64,000 nucleotides of DNA from Treponema sp. OMZ 798 (lineage in GTDB: Bacteria > Spirochaetota > Spirochaetia > Treponematales > Treponemataceae), in assembly GCF_024181385.1 (NCBI RefSeq), contig NZ_CP051305.1, forward strand, positions 2,356,001 through 2,420,000. The letters run 5' to 3'. The position numbers and the translations under genes were made by a program. This document shows positions 44,344-54,037 of this stretch, piece by piece. The notes beneath the pieces were generated by a model that was not told where the DNA came from, made no database searches, and saw only the letters and a program-made list of their open reading frames with translations. How positions within the stretch are numbered: position 1 is the first letter of the stretch; every line of letters begins with the position of its first letter.

Positions 44344-45588
44344 TTATAAGATGCGGACTCCGCCGGAGCTTTTAAATTCAAAGAATTCGGGACTATCCCC
44401 GGTTTTTTCAAAATACCTTTTATGTACCTCAAGATAGAATTCGTCCATCGTCTCTTTTTTTACCAAGGCAAGAATAAAGCAGCCCTCAGTATTTCCGATC
44501 AACTTTGCTCCTCGGCAGCCGCTTTGAATAATGGCGGTTTCAAAAAGAATGTTTTGTTCGGTGCTCATCAGCTCAAAATCATCCCTCATCGAAATATGGG
44601 ATTCGCAAAGAAGTTTTCCCAAAAGATCCATGTCGCCGTTTTTTAGGGCTTTTACAGCCTTAGATACTCTTGCGTTTTCGGTAATGCAATGCTTTACTCT
44701 CCGCAATATCGTCTTATCAAAAAAGCTCGGTTTATAGTAAGTATAATCTGCCTCGGTTATTTCGCAAAGGTGATCCAAGTCCAATTTTTTTTGCAAAATA
44801 TGCAAACCCTCTTCACACTCCATGTAGCGGATATTGGAGGATGCCCTATAAGCTTCCCTGTTTGAGCGGGTACCGATTAGTACGATTCCGTATTCTCCTA
44901 AATTTAATGGAAGACTTAAAAAAGAAAGATCCCTAGAGTCAAACAAGTTAATAGTCTCTTGTTTTGCCGAAAAAGACGATATCTGATTTGACAGTCCCCT
45001 CTTTGTGTTTAAGACCTCATGTTCAGCTTCCAGACACAAAGAGGCTATAGTTTTAAAATTTTCTTTAAGCTTAAACAAGGATAAAAGGCCTGTGCAAAAA
45101 CCTGCTTCAAAGGCCGGTAATGAGGTCTGCCTTGTCTTAAAGCGAACCTTATCGAAAACTAAGATGTCAAATCCGCTCAAAGGATTTTCAAAATGCTTAT
45201 TAATTTTTTGTACAGTCAAAAGAATGATATCGAATATTAAATTTGCTGAACCTTCTTCTTGCACGATGTCCGGCTTTTGATTTTTTTCTGCTTGTCCGCT
45301 TATAAGGCCTTCAAATTTTTTGTTCAGCAACAGATCCGTAAAAGAAATTTTATCCGTATTATTTTTTTTAATAAAAAAATAAATAGACTTATTGAAGCAT
45401 AAGTTTAAAACATTTCCGCCGTTATAATCCAGCTCTTCCCCCATGAGGGTCAAACTGACAGGAGAGGCTATTAAAATTCCTTCTTCGGGTGAAGCACCGT
45501 AGATCTCATCAAAAAGCTTTTTAAGCTCAAGTTTTAATTCGCCTTCGCCCATATCTTCCAAATTCTTTATATCCACATTAAAATTCAT
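44344..45588 (-). CDS. Degenerate galactokinase-family (GHMP) protein
   Basis: The N-terminal ASPVSLTLMGEELDYNGG aligns with the sugar-binding GRVNLIGEHTDYNGG of galactokinases, but the Arg, Asn and His are replaced. The ATP-binding GLSSSA motif is not found in the expected place (TSLPAFEAGFCTGL instead). The C-terminal GAKLIGNTEGCFILALV keeps the shape of the third motif. It is probably a pseudoenzyme with a binding or regulatory role. GAGAGG precedes the ATG at 45588; the earlier in-frame TTG is unlikely. Confidence 0.7.
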   Translation of the reverse strand: MNFNVDIKNLEDMGEGELKLELKKLFDEIYGASPEEGILIASPVSLTLMGEELDYNGGNVLNLCFNKSIYFFIKKNNTDKISFTDLLLNKKFEGLISGQAEKNQKPDIVQEEGSANLIFDIILLTVQKINKHFENPLSGFDILVFDKVRFKTRQTSLPAFEAGFCTGLLSLFKLKENFKTIASLCLEAEHEVLNTKRGLSNQISSFSAKQETINLFDSRDLSFLSLPLNLGEYGIVLIGTRSNREAYRASSNIRYMECEEGLHILQKKLDLDHLCEITEADYTYYKPSFFDKTILRRVKHCITENARVSKAVKALKNGDMDLLGKLLCESHISMRDDFELMSTEQNILFETAIIQSGCRGAKLIGNTEGCFILALVKKETMDEFYLEVHKRYFEKTGDSPEFFEFKSSGGVRIL

Positions 45589-45674
45589 ACAACACCTCTC
45601 TTTCATTATCGGCAAGAAACTTATTAACCCAAAAGCCATTGTCTTTTTTTAAAAAAAAGATTATTCTCAATCTC

Positions 45675-46382
45675 ATGGCAAATCCCAAACTTTTTAGAAC
45701 AATCGACAGGGCTGTTTTTGATTACACGATGATAGAAGAAGGAGATCGTATTTTGCTTGCTGCTTCGGGCGGAAAGGACTCTACAGCCTTGGCCGAATAT
45801 TTTTCGATGCGCTTAAAACGGCCCTCTCCTAGATTTGAAGTTCACGCTATGCACATTGCAACCGATGTAGCTCCGCCGTTTTCCTCTGAGCTTATAAAAA
45901 TGTTTGAAAACTGGAACATTCCGCTCACCGTAAAAACCGTTTCGGTTTTGGGAAGATTAAAACCCAACGAAAAGATGAATTGCTGGTGGTGCTCGACCCA
46001 AAGGCGTACCGAGCTGAATAAATTTGCCATGGAGGCCGGCTTTAATAAGATAGCCTTGGGCCATCATCTGGACGATATTTTGGAAACCCTTTTGATGAAT
46101 TCTTTGGAAAAGGGAATTTTATCTACAATGCCCCCTGTCTTAAAATTCGAAAAATATCCGGTTACCATGATAAGGCCCCTCTGTCTTGCAGACCTCCCCA
46201 TGATTATCCGCCATGCGGACCAGGCCGGCTATATCTGCTCTACCTGTACCTGCAATTTTCAAGAAAACTCCGCCCGAAAAACAGCCCGCTCAAGACTTGA
46301 CAGGCTGACCGGCGGCTCTTACAAATTAAAAATAAACCTTTTTAATTCCCTAAAAAATATCTTACCCGAATATTTACCGTAA
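45675..46382 (+). CDS. TtcA-like tRNA thiolation protein
   Basis: A PP-loop ATP pyrophosphatase motif SGGKDSTALA is followed by CWWCSTQRR and GHHLDDILETLLMN, then a CSTCTCN motif, matching the TtcA/TtuA group that thiolates tRNA using an Fe-S cluster. The cysteines fit cluster ligands. I chose the ATG at 45675 (MANPKLFRTIDRAV); an upstream TTG would add 12 residues. The target, C32 of tRNA in TtcA, is a family inference. Confidence 0.82.
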   Translation: MANPKLFRTIDRAVFDYTMIEEGDRILLAASGGKDSTALAEYFSMRLKRPSPRFEVHAMHIATDVAPPFSSELIKMFENWNIPLTVKTVSVLGRLKPNEKMNCWWCSTQRRTELNKFAMEAGFNKIALGHHLDDILETLLMNSLEKGILSTMPPVLKFEKYPVTMIRPLCLADLPMIIRHADQAGYICSTCTCNFQENSARKTARSRLDRLTGGSYKLKINLFNSLKNILPEYLP

Positions 46383-46429
46383 AATGTTTATACTTGTAAA
46401 AATATCCGGCCTATGATAAACTTATAGTT

Positions 46430-46651
46430 ATGGAATATGTCATTAAAATAAACTGGGATAACGAAGCCGGAGTATGGATAGCAACAAGTGATGATGTGAG
46501 AGGGCTTGTGCTTGAAAGCGGTTCGATCGATGCCCTCATGGAGAGGGTACGATATGCCGTGCCTGAGCTCCTCCAAGAAAATAATCAGCTTCCCCATGAT
46601 CAAACCACATTGCACTTTTGTGCCGAAAAATCCGAACGGATGTACGCGTAA
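46430..46651 (+). CDS. HicB-like/DUF1902 antitoxin (73 aa)
   Basis: IKINWDNEAGVWIATSDDVR, then LVLESGSIDALMERV, matches the DUF1902/HicB-like fold. It lacks a DNA-binding C-terminal domain. The stop overlaps the toxin ATG (TAATG). It should neutralise the HicA-like protein encoded next. Confidence 0.8.
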   Translation: MEYVIKINWDNEAGVWIATSDDVRGLVLESGSIDALMERVRYAVPELLQENNQLPHDQTTLHFCAEKSERMYA

Positions 46652-46845
46652 TGGCTCAGTATGAAAAAATTGTGAGAGAAATCTTGCGTAAAAACGGATG
46701 CAGTTTTGTAAGACACGGCAAGGGTGACCATGACATTTGGTATAGTCCGATAAGCGATTGCCGTTTTACTGTTGACTCAAAAATAAAATCACGGCATACC
46801 GCTAATGCCATTATGAAGCAAAGCGGTATAGACCATAAGTTTTAA
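46651..46845 (+). CDS. HicA-like toxin (64 aa)
   Basis: The short protein has LRKNGCSFVRHGKGDHDIWY with the HicA catalytic His region and a C-terminal KSRHTANAIMKQSG helix. The order antitoxin-then-toxin is opposite to the hicAB pair at 15803. I chose the ATG at 46651 (MAQYEKIVRE), overlapping the antitoxin stop. Confidence 0.8.
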   Translation: MAQYEKIVREILRKNGCSFVRHGKGDHDIWYSPISDCRFTVDSKIKSRHTANAIMKQSGIDHKF

Positions 46846-46858
46846 TCTTTATATAAAG

Positions 46859-48091
46859 CTAGCGTATATCATCTCTCAACAAGGGCATACTCATACAGCG
46901 GGGGCCGCCTCGGCCGCGGGAAAGTTCGCCGCAGGGCATTTCGAGGACTTTTAAGCCCTTCTTGTTTAAGATTTCGTTTGTAACATCGTTTCTTTCATAG
47001 ACGACTATTGTACCGGGGCTTATGCAGAGGGTGTTGGAGCCATCGTTCCACTGTTCGCGCTCGGCTGCAATCTTGTCTCCGCCTGCACATTGGATGAGCT
47101 CAATTTTTCCGGCACCGGTATATTTTTCAAGCACCTTTTCTAAGGTAGAATCAATCTGCTTTACATTGAGCTCACCCTTTTTTGCTCCTTTAGTAATTTC
47201 AAAAACTCTTAAGGGGCCAAGGATTCCGGGGTGGATGGTGAACTTATCAAAGTCTATCTGAGTAAATACCGTATCCAAGTGCATAAAGGCTCTTATTGCC
47301 GGAATCTGAAAGGCAAGGATGGTCTTTATGGGAGAAGACTCATCATCAAAAATATTGTTTGCGATAGAGTCTATGGCATTTGCAGATGTACGCTGAGAAA
47401 GGCCGATAGCCAGCACTTCTTTCCCGATATTTAAGATGTCTCCGCCTTCAATGCTGGGGGCATCGTAGCGGTTATAGAATTTTTTTACTTTTCCTGCATA
47501 TTCCGGATGATGCTCAAAGATATATTCACCGTAAATAGTTTCGCGGCATCTGGTTACAGAGTACATCTTGTTTAAGCTGACTCCGTTTCCTATACATGCA
47601 AAGGGGTCGCGGGTAAAGTAAAGGTTAGGCATAGGATTTATAAGCATAGAGCCCGAGTCCAAAACATAGTGGGCAAGAGAGTGGGTATTCTTAAAGGGTA
47701 TCTCGTTTGCATTTACCCCCTCCATTGTTTTTAGGATAAGCTCTTTCGGATCCTTTATTGCATTAAGAAAATCATAGATCATTTTTTGATAATATTCGGA
47801 ATATACATCAGCTTCGTTAATGTACTGCTTTATAAATTTTTCGCGGATTTCCGCACTTTGAGAAACAGCCTCAGCAGCCAGGTCTTCAAGATATACGACC
47901 TGAACTCCGTTTTTAGATAAAATATCGGCAAAGGCATCATGCTCTTTTTGGGCCATTTTCAAAAACGGAATATCATCGAACAATAATTCGTCAAGTTTAT
48001 CGGGAGTAAGATTTAAAAGTTCCTTTCCGGGACGGTGCAGGAGCACCTTTTTTAGTTTTCCTATTTCGCTTGTAACATTTATGACAGCCAT
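46859..48091 (-). CDS. arcA: Arginine deiminase
   Basis: The family blocks VTSEIGKLKKVLLHRPGKEL, NLYFTRDPFACIGNGV, EGGDILNIG, HLDTVFTQID and the catalytic Cys in RGRGGPRCMSMPLLR are intact over 410 residues. The enzyme turns arginine into citrulline and ammonia and feeds ATP formation by the arginine deiminase pathway, important in oral treponemes. No arcB or arcC is adjacent. AAGGAG precedes the ATG. Confidence 0.96.
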   Translation of the reverse strand: MAVINVTSEIGKLKKVLLHRPGKELLNLTPDKLDELLFDDIPFLKMAQKEHDAFADILSKNGVQVVYLEDLAAEAVSQSAEIREKFIKQYINEADVYSEYYQKMIYDFLNAIKDPKELILKTMEGVNANEIPFKNTHSLAHYVLDSGSMLINPMPNLYFTRDPFACIGNGVSLNKMYSVTRCRETIYGEYIFEHHPEYAGKVKKFYNRYDAPSIEGGDILNIGKEVLAIGLSQRTSANAIDSIANNIFDDESSPIKTILAFQIPAIRAFMHLDTVFTQIDFDKFTIHPGILGPLRVFEITKGAKKGELNVKQIDSTLEKVLEKYTGAGKIELIQCAGGDKIAAEREQWNDGSNTLCISPGTIVVYERNDVTNEILNKKGLKVLEMPCGELSRGRGGPRCMSMPLLRDDIR

Positions 48092-48194
48092 GCAATTCTC
48101 CTTGCTTTAATAATAGTCTGATAATCTAAGGCTGATTGTACAGGATAAGGGGAAAGAATTCAATAGGGAAATGAAAAATGCCGAAGGCCGAATT

Positions 48195-48290
48195 GCCCTT
48201 TGTACTTCGACATTCACACTTTGCTCTTCGCCATTCGTACTTCGTACTTCGTCACTCGCACTTTCCACTTCGTCATTTGCCATTTCATTG
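48195..48290. repeat. Degenerate short tandem repeats (CTTCG/CATTCG/CACTTT units)
   Basis: Variants of a 9-12 base unit recur about eight times (CTTCGACATTCACACTTTG, CTTCGCCATTCGTA, CTTCGTCACTCGCACTTT). The last units run into the -35 box of the next gene. The interval 48092-48194 otherwise holds the arcA upstream region. Confidence 0.65.
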
Positions 48291-48305
48291 AGTTTATGCT
48301 ATAAT
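48277..48305 (+). promoter_or_regulatory. Promoter of the M20 peptidase gene
   Basis: TTGCCA (48277-48282), 17 bases, TATAAT (48300-48305), with GGGGAG before the ATG. The -35 box lies inside the repeat array. Confidence 0.7.
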
Positions 48306-48330
48306 ACTGACTATAAAAGGGGAGAAACTT

Positions 48331-49764
48331 ATGAATTATTTTTACCTGTTATTTTTGCTTCTTGTGTTTCCTTTAAGTTTGCTGCTAAGGGCTCTTACAT
48401 TTAAACCTAAAAAACTAAATAAGATTATTATCGAAGATATCGATATGGACTTTGACAAGGCTATAAGCCGTTTTGCGGGGATGATAAAGATTCCGACAGT
48501 GTCTCACGCCGATGTAAGCCTTGAAGACCCTGCCGTTTTTAAAAAATTTCAAGACTATCTTAACGAGGCCTACCCTCTGGTAACCAAAACCTGTCCGCGG
48601 CGAATCTTAGGGCCTAAGGGGCTTCTCTATCATTGGAAGGGAAAGAGCTCCGAAAAGGCTTCGGTTTTTATGGCCCATTATGATGTAGTTCCCGTAAATC
48701 GGGAAGGCTGGAGCCGGGATCCCTTCGGGGCAGAAATTATAGATAATGTACTTTGGGGGCGCGGTACCTTGGACACTAAGTGCACCCTCTGCGGTGTAAT
48801 GGAAGCTGCCGAGTATCTCCTTTCAAAGGGGTTTGTACCCGAGCACGATATTTATCTTTCCTTTTCGGGGGATGAGGAGCCGCACGGCCCAAGCTGTCCT
48901 GCAATAGTCGAAGAGCTTAAAAAAGAAAACATAAAAATAGACTTCGTTCTCGATGAAGGAGGGGCCGTAGTTGAAGGTGTCTTACCCGGCATTAAAGAAA
49001 GGTTTGCCGTAATCGGTATAGGAGAAAAGGGACAGATGGATGTGGAGCTTTCGATGGAAAGTAAGGGCGGGCACGCCTCAACACCTCCCCGGCACACAAT
49101 AGTAGGAGAGCTCTCTCAGACTGTTTGCAACATAGAAAACAATCCACTCCCCATGCATGTAACGCCTCCCGTTTCGGCCATGTTCGATGTCCTCGGCCGT
49201 CATGCAGGCCTTGGGATGAGGTTAGTCTTTGCAAACCTAAAAGTTTTTTACCCGCTTTTTAATCTGCTTACCAAAAAAACAGGCGGGGAATTAAACGCAA
49301 TGCTCCGCACAACAACGGCCGTAACAAAGATGTCCGGCTCCGATGCCTTTAACGTTATTCCGCCTAAGGCAAGCATAGGAATCAATATCCGCTATCTGGC
49401 CGAAGACGGAAGAGAGAATATTGTTTCTCATTTTAAAAGAGTAATAAAAAATGAAGACGTAAAGATAGAGGTAAAATATGATGAGGAACCAAGCCGCTAT
49501 TCAAAAATAGATTGCCCCGAATTTGAACTTTTAAGCGATGCAATCAGGCAAACTTGGGAAGACGCTCTTGTAACGCCGTATCTTATGATGGCCTGCTCGG
49601 ATTCCCGCCATTACTCAAGAATCTCGGACAAGGTATACCGTTTTTCTGCGATGCACTTAACAAAGGAAGAAAGAGGCTTGATTCACGGCAATGATGAAAG
49701 AATACGCCTGGACGAGTTTAAACGCACCCTTGCCTTTTTTGTACGCATAATGAATAAATTTTAA
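48331..49764 (+). CDS. M20-family metallopeptidase, membrane anchored
   Basis: One N-terminal membrane segment (residues 4-22) precedes an M20 catalytic fold with metal ligands in FMAHYDVVPV, WGRGTLDTKCTL and SFSGDEEPHG, and a dimerisation domain with GGHASTPPRHT. It resembles carboxypeptidase S/PepV-like dipeptidases. The anchor suggests a periplasmic active site. Length is normal for the family. Confidence 0.88.
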   Translation: MNYFYLLFLLLVFPLSLLLRALTFKPKKLNKIIIEDIDMDFDKAISRFAGMIKIPTVSHADVSLEDPAVFKKFQDYLNEAYPLVTKTCPRRILGPKGLLYHWKGKSSEKASVFMAHYDVVPVNREGWSRDPFGAEIIDNVLWGRGTLDTKCTLCGVMEAAEYLLSKGFVPEHDIYLSFSGDEEPHGPSCPAIVEELKKENIKIDFVLDEGGAVVEGVLPGIKERFAVIGIGEKGQMDVELSMESKGGHASTPPRHTIVGELSQTVCNIENNPLPMHVTPPVSAMFDVLGRHAGLGMRLVFANLKVFYPLFNLLTKKTGGELNAMLRTTTAVTKMSGSDAFNVIPPKASIGINIRYLAEDGRENIVSHFKRVIKNEDVKIEVKYDEEPSRYSKIDCPEFELLSDAIRQTWEDALVTPYLMMACSDSRHYSRISDKVYRFSAMHLTKEERGLIHGNDERIRLDEFKRTLAFFVRIMNKF

Positions 49765-49765
49765 C

Positions 49766-49794
49766 TTGACTGTAGACAAAAATAGTGTTATCTT
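49766..49794 (+). promoter_or_regulatory. Ferritin promoter
   Basis: TTGACT (49766-49771), 17 bases, TATCTT (49789-49794), 35 bases before the ferritin ATG. Confidence 0.65.
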
Positions 49795-49829
49795 TTATTT
49801 ATGCATATAAACAAAAGGCGGTAAATATT

Positions 49830-50312
49830 ATGAACGAAAAAATTACAAAGGCTTTAAACGAGCAGATTAACAAGGAAATGGAATCGGCTTATTTGTATTT
49901 AGGAATGGCTGTACATTTTGAAGCAGAGGCTCTTCCGGGTTTTGCCCATTGGATGCAGGAACAAGCTAAAGAAGAAATGGAACATGCTCTTAAAATATAC
50001 AGATATTTATTTGAAATTGGAGCAAAGCCGGTTTTAGGAGCCATCGGTGCCCAGAGTACCAAATACGGAAAACCTATAGATGTAATCAAAAAGGTTTTGG
50101 AACATGAAAAATTCGTAACCGCTTCAATCACAAGCCTTTACGAGCTGGCCCTTGCCGAAAAAGATTATAAAACTCAAAGCTTTTTGACATGGTTTATAAA
50201 TGAGCAGGTAGAAGAAGAAGCCAATGTTTCGGCCATCTTAGACAAATTCAAATATGTAGACAACAACGCAGGCCTTATGATTCTTGATAAAGAACTGGGC
50301 GAAAGAGCCTAA
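49830..50312 (+). CDS. Bacterial non-haem ferritin
   Basis: The ferroxidase ligands are visible in MESAYLYLGMAVHFE and QAKEEMEHALKIY, followed by FINEQVEEEANV. At 160 residues it is a typical FtnA-type iron-storage subunit that builds a 24-mer. I chose the ATG at 49830 with AGGCGG upstream. A strong terminator follows. Confidence 0.95.
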   Translation: MNEKITKALNEQINKEMESAYLYLGMAVHFEAEALPGFAHWMQEQAKEEMEHALKIYRYLFEIGAKPVLGAIGAQSTKYGKPIDVIKKVLEHEKFVTASITSLYELALAEKDYKTQSFLTWFINEQVEEEANVSAILDKFKYVDNNAGLMILDKELGERA

Positions 50313-50325
50313 ATTTTAAGAACAC

Positions 50326-50358
50326 AAAAAAACCGGCTCGCTTGAGGCCGGTTTTTTT
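50326..50358 (+). terminator. Rho-independent terminator after ferritin
   Basis: ACCGGC and GCCGGT frame a nine-base loop, with seven As before and seven Ts after, so it can act in both directions. Confidence 0.85.
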
Positions 50359-50398
50359 ATTATAAAAGGTACGCTGTTTAAAATTAGCTTTTTAAAAT

Positions 50399-51049
50399 TT
50401 ACTTGCCGGTAACTATTGCGATACCGCTGCTTGCACCTATTCTTGAACAGCCCAAGCCGATGTAGGTTTCCGCATCTTCGCGGGTACGCACTCCGCCCGA
50501 AGCCTTTATCTTCGTATCTTTTTTTAAGTACTTTTTAAACAGTTTTATATCTTCAACTGAGGCCCCGCGAGATCCGTAGCCTGTCGAGGTTTTTATAAAA
50601 TCCGCTCCGGCCTTTTCGATGATTGCACAAATATCCGCGATGTTTTTTTCTTCAAGATAGCAGGTTTCTACAATCACTTTAAGAAGAGCTTTTTTTTCAT
50701 GGCAAGCCTTTGTAACGGCGCTCACCTCATTTTGAGTATACTCCAAATCTCCTTCCAAAAGCTTTCCGACATTAATAACCATGTCTATCTCTTCAGCACC
50801 GGCTTCGATTGCCTTTTTAGCTTCTTCTACCTTTACCTCTGTTGAAGAAGTTCCAAAAGGAAAAGAAATAACGCTGCACACTTTTACATCCGAATCTTTC
50901 AGCTCCTTGCTCACTAACGAAACATTGCAAGGATTTACACAAACGGAAGCAAAATGATATTCCTTTGCTTCGTTACAAATTTTAATTATATCCTTTTCTG
51001 AAGCTGTCGGTTTAAGAAGGGTGTGATCTATATATTTATTTAATTCCAT
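50399..51049 (-). CDS. deoC: Deoxyribose-phosphate aldolase
   Basis: The start LNKYIDHTLLKPTA, the Schiff-base Lys in ADFIKTSTGYG and the second Lys in KIKASGGVRT identify DeoC, which splits deoxyribose-5-phosphate to acetaldehyde and glyceraldehyde-3-phosphate. At 216 residues it is complete. With DeoD it forms part of deoxynucleoside use. Confidence 0.96.
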   Translation of the reverse strand: MELNKYIDHTLLKPTASEKDIIKICNEAKEYHFASVCVNPCNVSLVSKELKDSDVKVCSVISFPFGTSSTEVKVEEAKKAIEAGAEEIDMVINVGKLLEGDLEYTQNEVSAVTKACHEKKALLKVIVETCYLEEKNIADICAIIEKAGADFIKTSTGYGSRGASVEDIKLFKKYLKKDTKIKASGGVRTREDAETYIGLGCSRIGASSGIAIVTGK

Positions 51050-51118
51050 ATTTAAACTCCTATCTGTTAAGAATAATATATATTTGGCCTTTTGTCCAGC
51101 TCTTGCGCTGTCAAAATT

Positions 51119-54037
51119 TTATTCGATTTGTTCTATCAGCTTATTGATTTTTCCTATACAGGCAGAAGCGAACCCCTTATCAGGAAGCTGAGATGCGACT
51201 ATCCGCAGATAACCTAAAACATCCTTTAAGGTCTTATCGGCAGAAGTTTTAGGTTCTATTGTTTTTTTCAAAGCGCCTCTTACATTTAAGAGAATCATCC
51301 TGCGTTTTAATCCTACATCTCCGGACAACTTATTTATAACATATTCCATTTGAATACGTTCATTACTGATAAGAAAATCTTTCAGCTCGACAGAAGGAAG
51401 ATTATCCAATAAATCGCGTAAATAGACAAAGAGTCTAACTATTTCATAGCTTTCGATAATATCCAACTCTTCTTCAAATTGAGGAGATTTTTTTAAGCCG
51501 TGAGGCAAAATTGAAAAAGAAGGTTTTTCAGAAGCTTCATTTACAATTTCATCGATAGTCTCAGAGGTGTCCAAATCATCATCAAAGGAAGAAGGAATAA
51601 GAGAGTCCGGGGCAGAAAAAGCAGGATCCAAAAAAGCATCATCTTCAATATCATTACCCTCAGCAAAAATACCGGCTTCATCAAAAGTATTGTCGTCTTC
51701 AAAGACAGTCTCATCCATATCTTCATCTTCAGCACTTAGATCCATCTCATCAAAGGCCGGAACATCAGAAGCTTGGGGAGGTTTTCTGCCTAAGGGGCTT
51801 TCAGCCGCCGGCTTAGAGCTATCTTTCGAACCTAACCCTGTTTCCGGTTCTTTTACAAATTCCGGTTCTGTTTCAAATTCTTCAGTTCTTTCAATTTCGT
51901 CATCTTCAAAAATAGGGCTATCAGGTTCAGCTGAAACGGGTTTCCCGGACTTTGCTTCAGAGTTGATATCTTGGGGATAATCAGGTTCAGGTAAACCGGA
52001 TTGGTGCTGAGGCTGATACGGAGCCGGCTCATTTGGGGGCTGATAAGGCGGAGATTGAGGAGGAGCGGCATCTGTTCCAGAAGCTGCATCTTTTACAGAT
52101 GCAGCTTCTTTTGCCGGCATATCTTCTTTTTCTGAAGTATCTTGAAGTTGAAACTCTTCCTCAGGTATATCGTTTTTGCGGTTTCTGTTGGGCCCCGGCT
52201 TACCGAGTTCAAGGGGATCATACTCGGCACCAATATCCGGACTATCGTCAATCGGAGCATCAACATAGACCAAATTATCTAATGAGTCTTCATCTTCTCC
52301 TCGGTCAAAAACTTCATCATCAGCCAACTCCATCAAATCATCAAAAGGCATTTCCAAGTCAGGCATATCCTCAAAGCTTTCGCTGAGAGTTATTTCATCA
52401 TCATCTTCAAAATTAAGGTCTCCCACATCTTTTAGATCCGATTCAGGGCTTATATCAAGCTCTTCTTGAGGAAGTTTAAGTTTATCAAGATTTTTATTAA
52501 GAATACCGTCATCTCCGTATGACCTAACTGCATCTTCATATAGCTGCACAGATTTAGATAAGCTGCCTATATCATCATTTTCTACCTTATCGGTTTGAAT
52601 ATCAACAATTTCATTTGCAAGCCTAACAGCCTCGAAAGTATTTCCTTCCTTTTTGTTAAGCTCCAAAATCGCCGCAAGGGCTTCAGTGTTTTTTGAATCA
52701 TTTTTTATTATCTTGTTATATTCATGCTTGGCCAAATCATACATTTTCATTTGTTCATAGGCCCTTCCTAGTTTTAGCCTAGCGGGAATTTCTTGGGGTT
52801 TTTCATTTAGATATTTGATAAGCTCATTAGCCGCTTCTTTATATTTATCGTTATGAAAATAAAGATCAGCCAATTCCTCTCTCATATTTATTTCGCTTGG
52901 AGATAATTGCAGTAAGTGCTCAAAAATAAGCTCTGCTTTTTTAGTGTCCCCTAAAACAGAATAAAGCTTGCCCTGCATTTTAAGAACATCTTTATCTCCC
53001 TTAATTTCTTTACTTAAATGATTTAATATTTCTTTTGCTTTTGCATAATCTTCAAGCATCAAACACACTTCTGCCGTGCTCAACAAAAGCTCTTTATTAT
53101 CAGGATGTTTCTCTTTATTATTTATCAAAATATTATAAGCATCAAAATATCTTTTTTGAGCTTTAAGCATATCGGAATATCCGAGTACCGCAGGCAAAAA
53201 GCTTTCATTCAAAGAAACGGCTTTTTTATAAAAATCTTCTGCATATTTATCTTCATGAATTTTTTCATAAAGCTTCGCTAGCTTTGTAAAATTTTCTTCC
53301 GATTGACTTGTTGATTCTATAATCATTTTATATGTTTCAATGGCTTTTTCGAATTCTCCCATTTCTACATAACAATCAGCAATAGCCGTAAGGGCTTCAT
53401 ACCAATTAGGCTTTGTTTTTATGGCAGTTTGATATGAATTAATAGCTTCTTTATAAAGCTTTTGTTCCTTATACAGTTCTGCAAGATTAAAATTCAAAAA
53501 GGGATGATTTGGATCTACTTTTAAACCCATCTTATAAGTTTCCAGAGCCTTAGGATAATCTTTGCACAAAAAGTATACGCTTGCTAAGTGGTTATATGCA
53601 AGGGCATCATCAGGCTTCATATCCAGCACATCGGTAAAGCATTGTATTGCATGTTTATAATCGCCGTTTTGTTTATATGTATTGCCTAGGTTATAAAGAG
53701 TTGTTTCGTTTTTAGTATCTATAGCCCTTGCCTTTTCCAATATAACTACAGATTCATTAAACATATTAAGCCGGCGGTAGATAACCCCCATGTTATTTAA
53801 AATATCCAAATTATTAGGCTTGAGCGAATTTAATTCTTTGTATACATCCAAACCTTTTTTCATGTCGCCTGATCGGACATAAAGTTTTCCCAAAAGACTT
53901 TTTAATTGATAATATTCGTCAGGTGTATTTTTTTGTTTTTTAAATTGATTTAATAAAATTTTTTCTGCAAATTCATAGTCACGAGATAAAATAGCTGAAT
54001 TAGCCTGCTCAATTATTATGTTCAAATTACTCGGCAT
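51119..54037 (-). CDS. Large TPR-repeat protein with acidic linker (972 aa)
   Basis: Residues 5-500 are about 14 tetratricopeptide repeats (YNLGNTYKQNGDYKHAIQCF is one). They are followed by an acidic, Ser/Pro-rich low-complexity region to about 830, then a conserved helical C-terminal domain. No signal peptide is visible, so it is a cytoplasmic scaffold. GGAAGG precedes the ATG at 54037, which overlaps the stop of the preceding gene by 11 bases. Partners are unknown. Confidence 0.8.
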   Translation of the reverse strand: MPSNLNIIIEQANSAILSRDYEFAEKILLNQFKKQKNTPDEYYQLKSLLGKLYVRSGDMKKGLDVYKELNSLKPNNLDILNNMGVIYRRLNMFNESVVILEKARAIDTKNETTLYNLGNTYKQNGDYKHAIQCFTDVLDMKPDDALAYNHLASVYFLCKDYPKALETYKMGLKVDPNHPFLNFNLAELYKEQKLYKEAINSYQTAIKTKPNWYEALTAIADCYVEMGEFEKAIETYKMIIESTSQSEENFTKLAKLYEKIHEDKYAEDFYKKAVSLNESFLPAVLGYSDMLKAQKRYFDAYNILINNKEKHPDNKELLLSTAEVCLMLEDYAKAKEILNHLSKEIKGDKDVLKMQGKLYSVLGDTKKAELIFEHLLQLSPSEINMREELADLYFHNDKYKEAANELIKYLNEKPQEIPARLKLGRAYEQMKMYDLAKHEYNKIIKNDSKNTEALAAILELNKKEGNTFEAVRLANEIVDIQTDKVENDDIGSLSKSVQLYEDAVRSYGDDGILNKNLDKLKLPQEELDISPESDLKDVGDLNFEDDDEITLSESFEDMPDLEMPFDDLMELADDEVFDRGEDEDSLDNLVYVDAPIDDSPDIGAEYDPLELGKPGPNRNRKNDIPEEEFQLQDTSEKEDMPAKEAASVKDAASGTDAAPPQSPPYQPPNEPAPYQPQHQSGLPEPDYPQDINSEAKSGKPVSAEPDSPIFEDDEIERTEEFETEPEFVKEPETGLGSKDSSKPAAESPLGRKPPQASDVPAFDEMDLSAEDEDMDETVFEDDNTFDEAGIFAEGNDIEDDAFLDPAFSAPDSLIPSSFDDDLDTSETIDEIVNEASEKPSFSILPHGLKKSPQFEEELDIIESYEIVRLFVYLRDLLDNLPSVELKDFLISNERIQMEYVINKLSGDVGLKRRMILLNVRGALKKTIEPKTSADKTLKDVLGYLRIVASQLPDKGFASACIGKINKLIEQIE

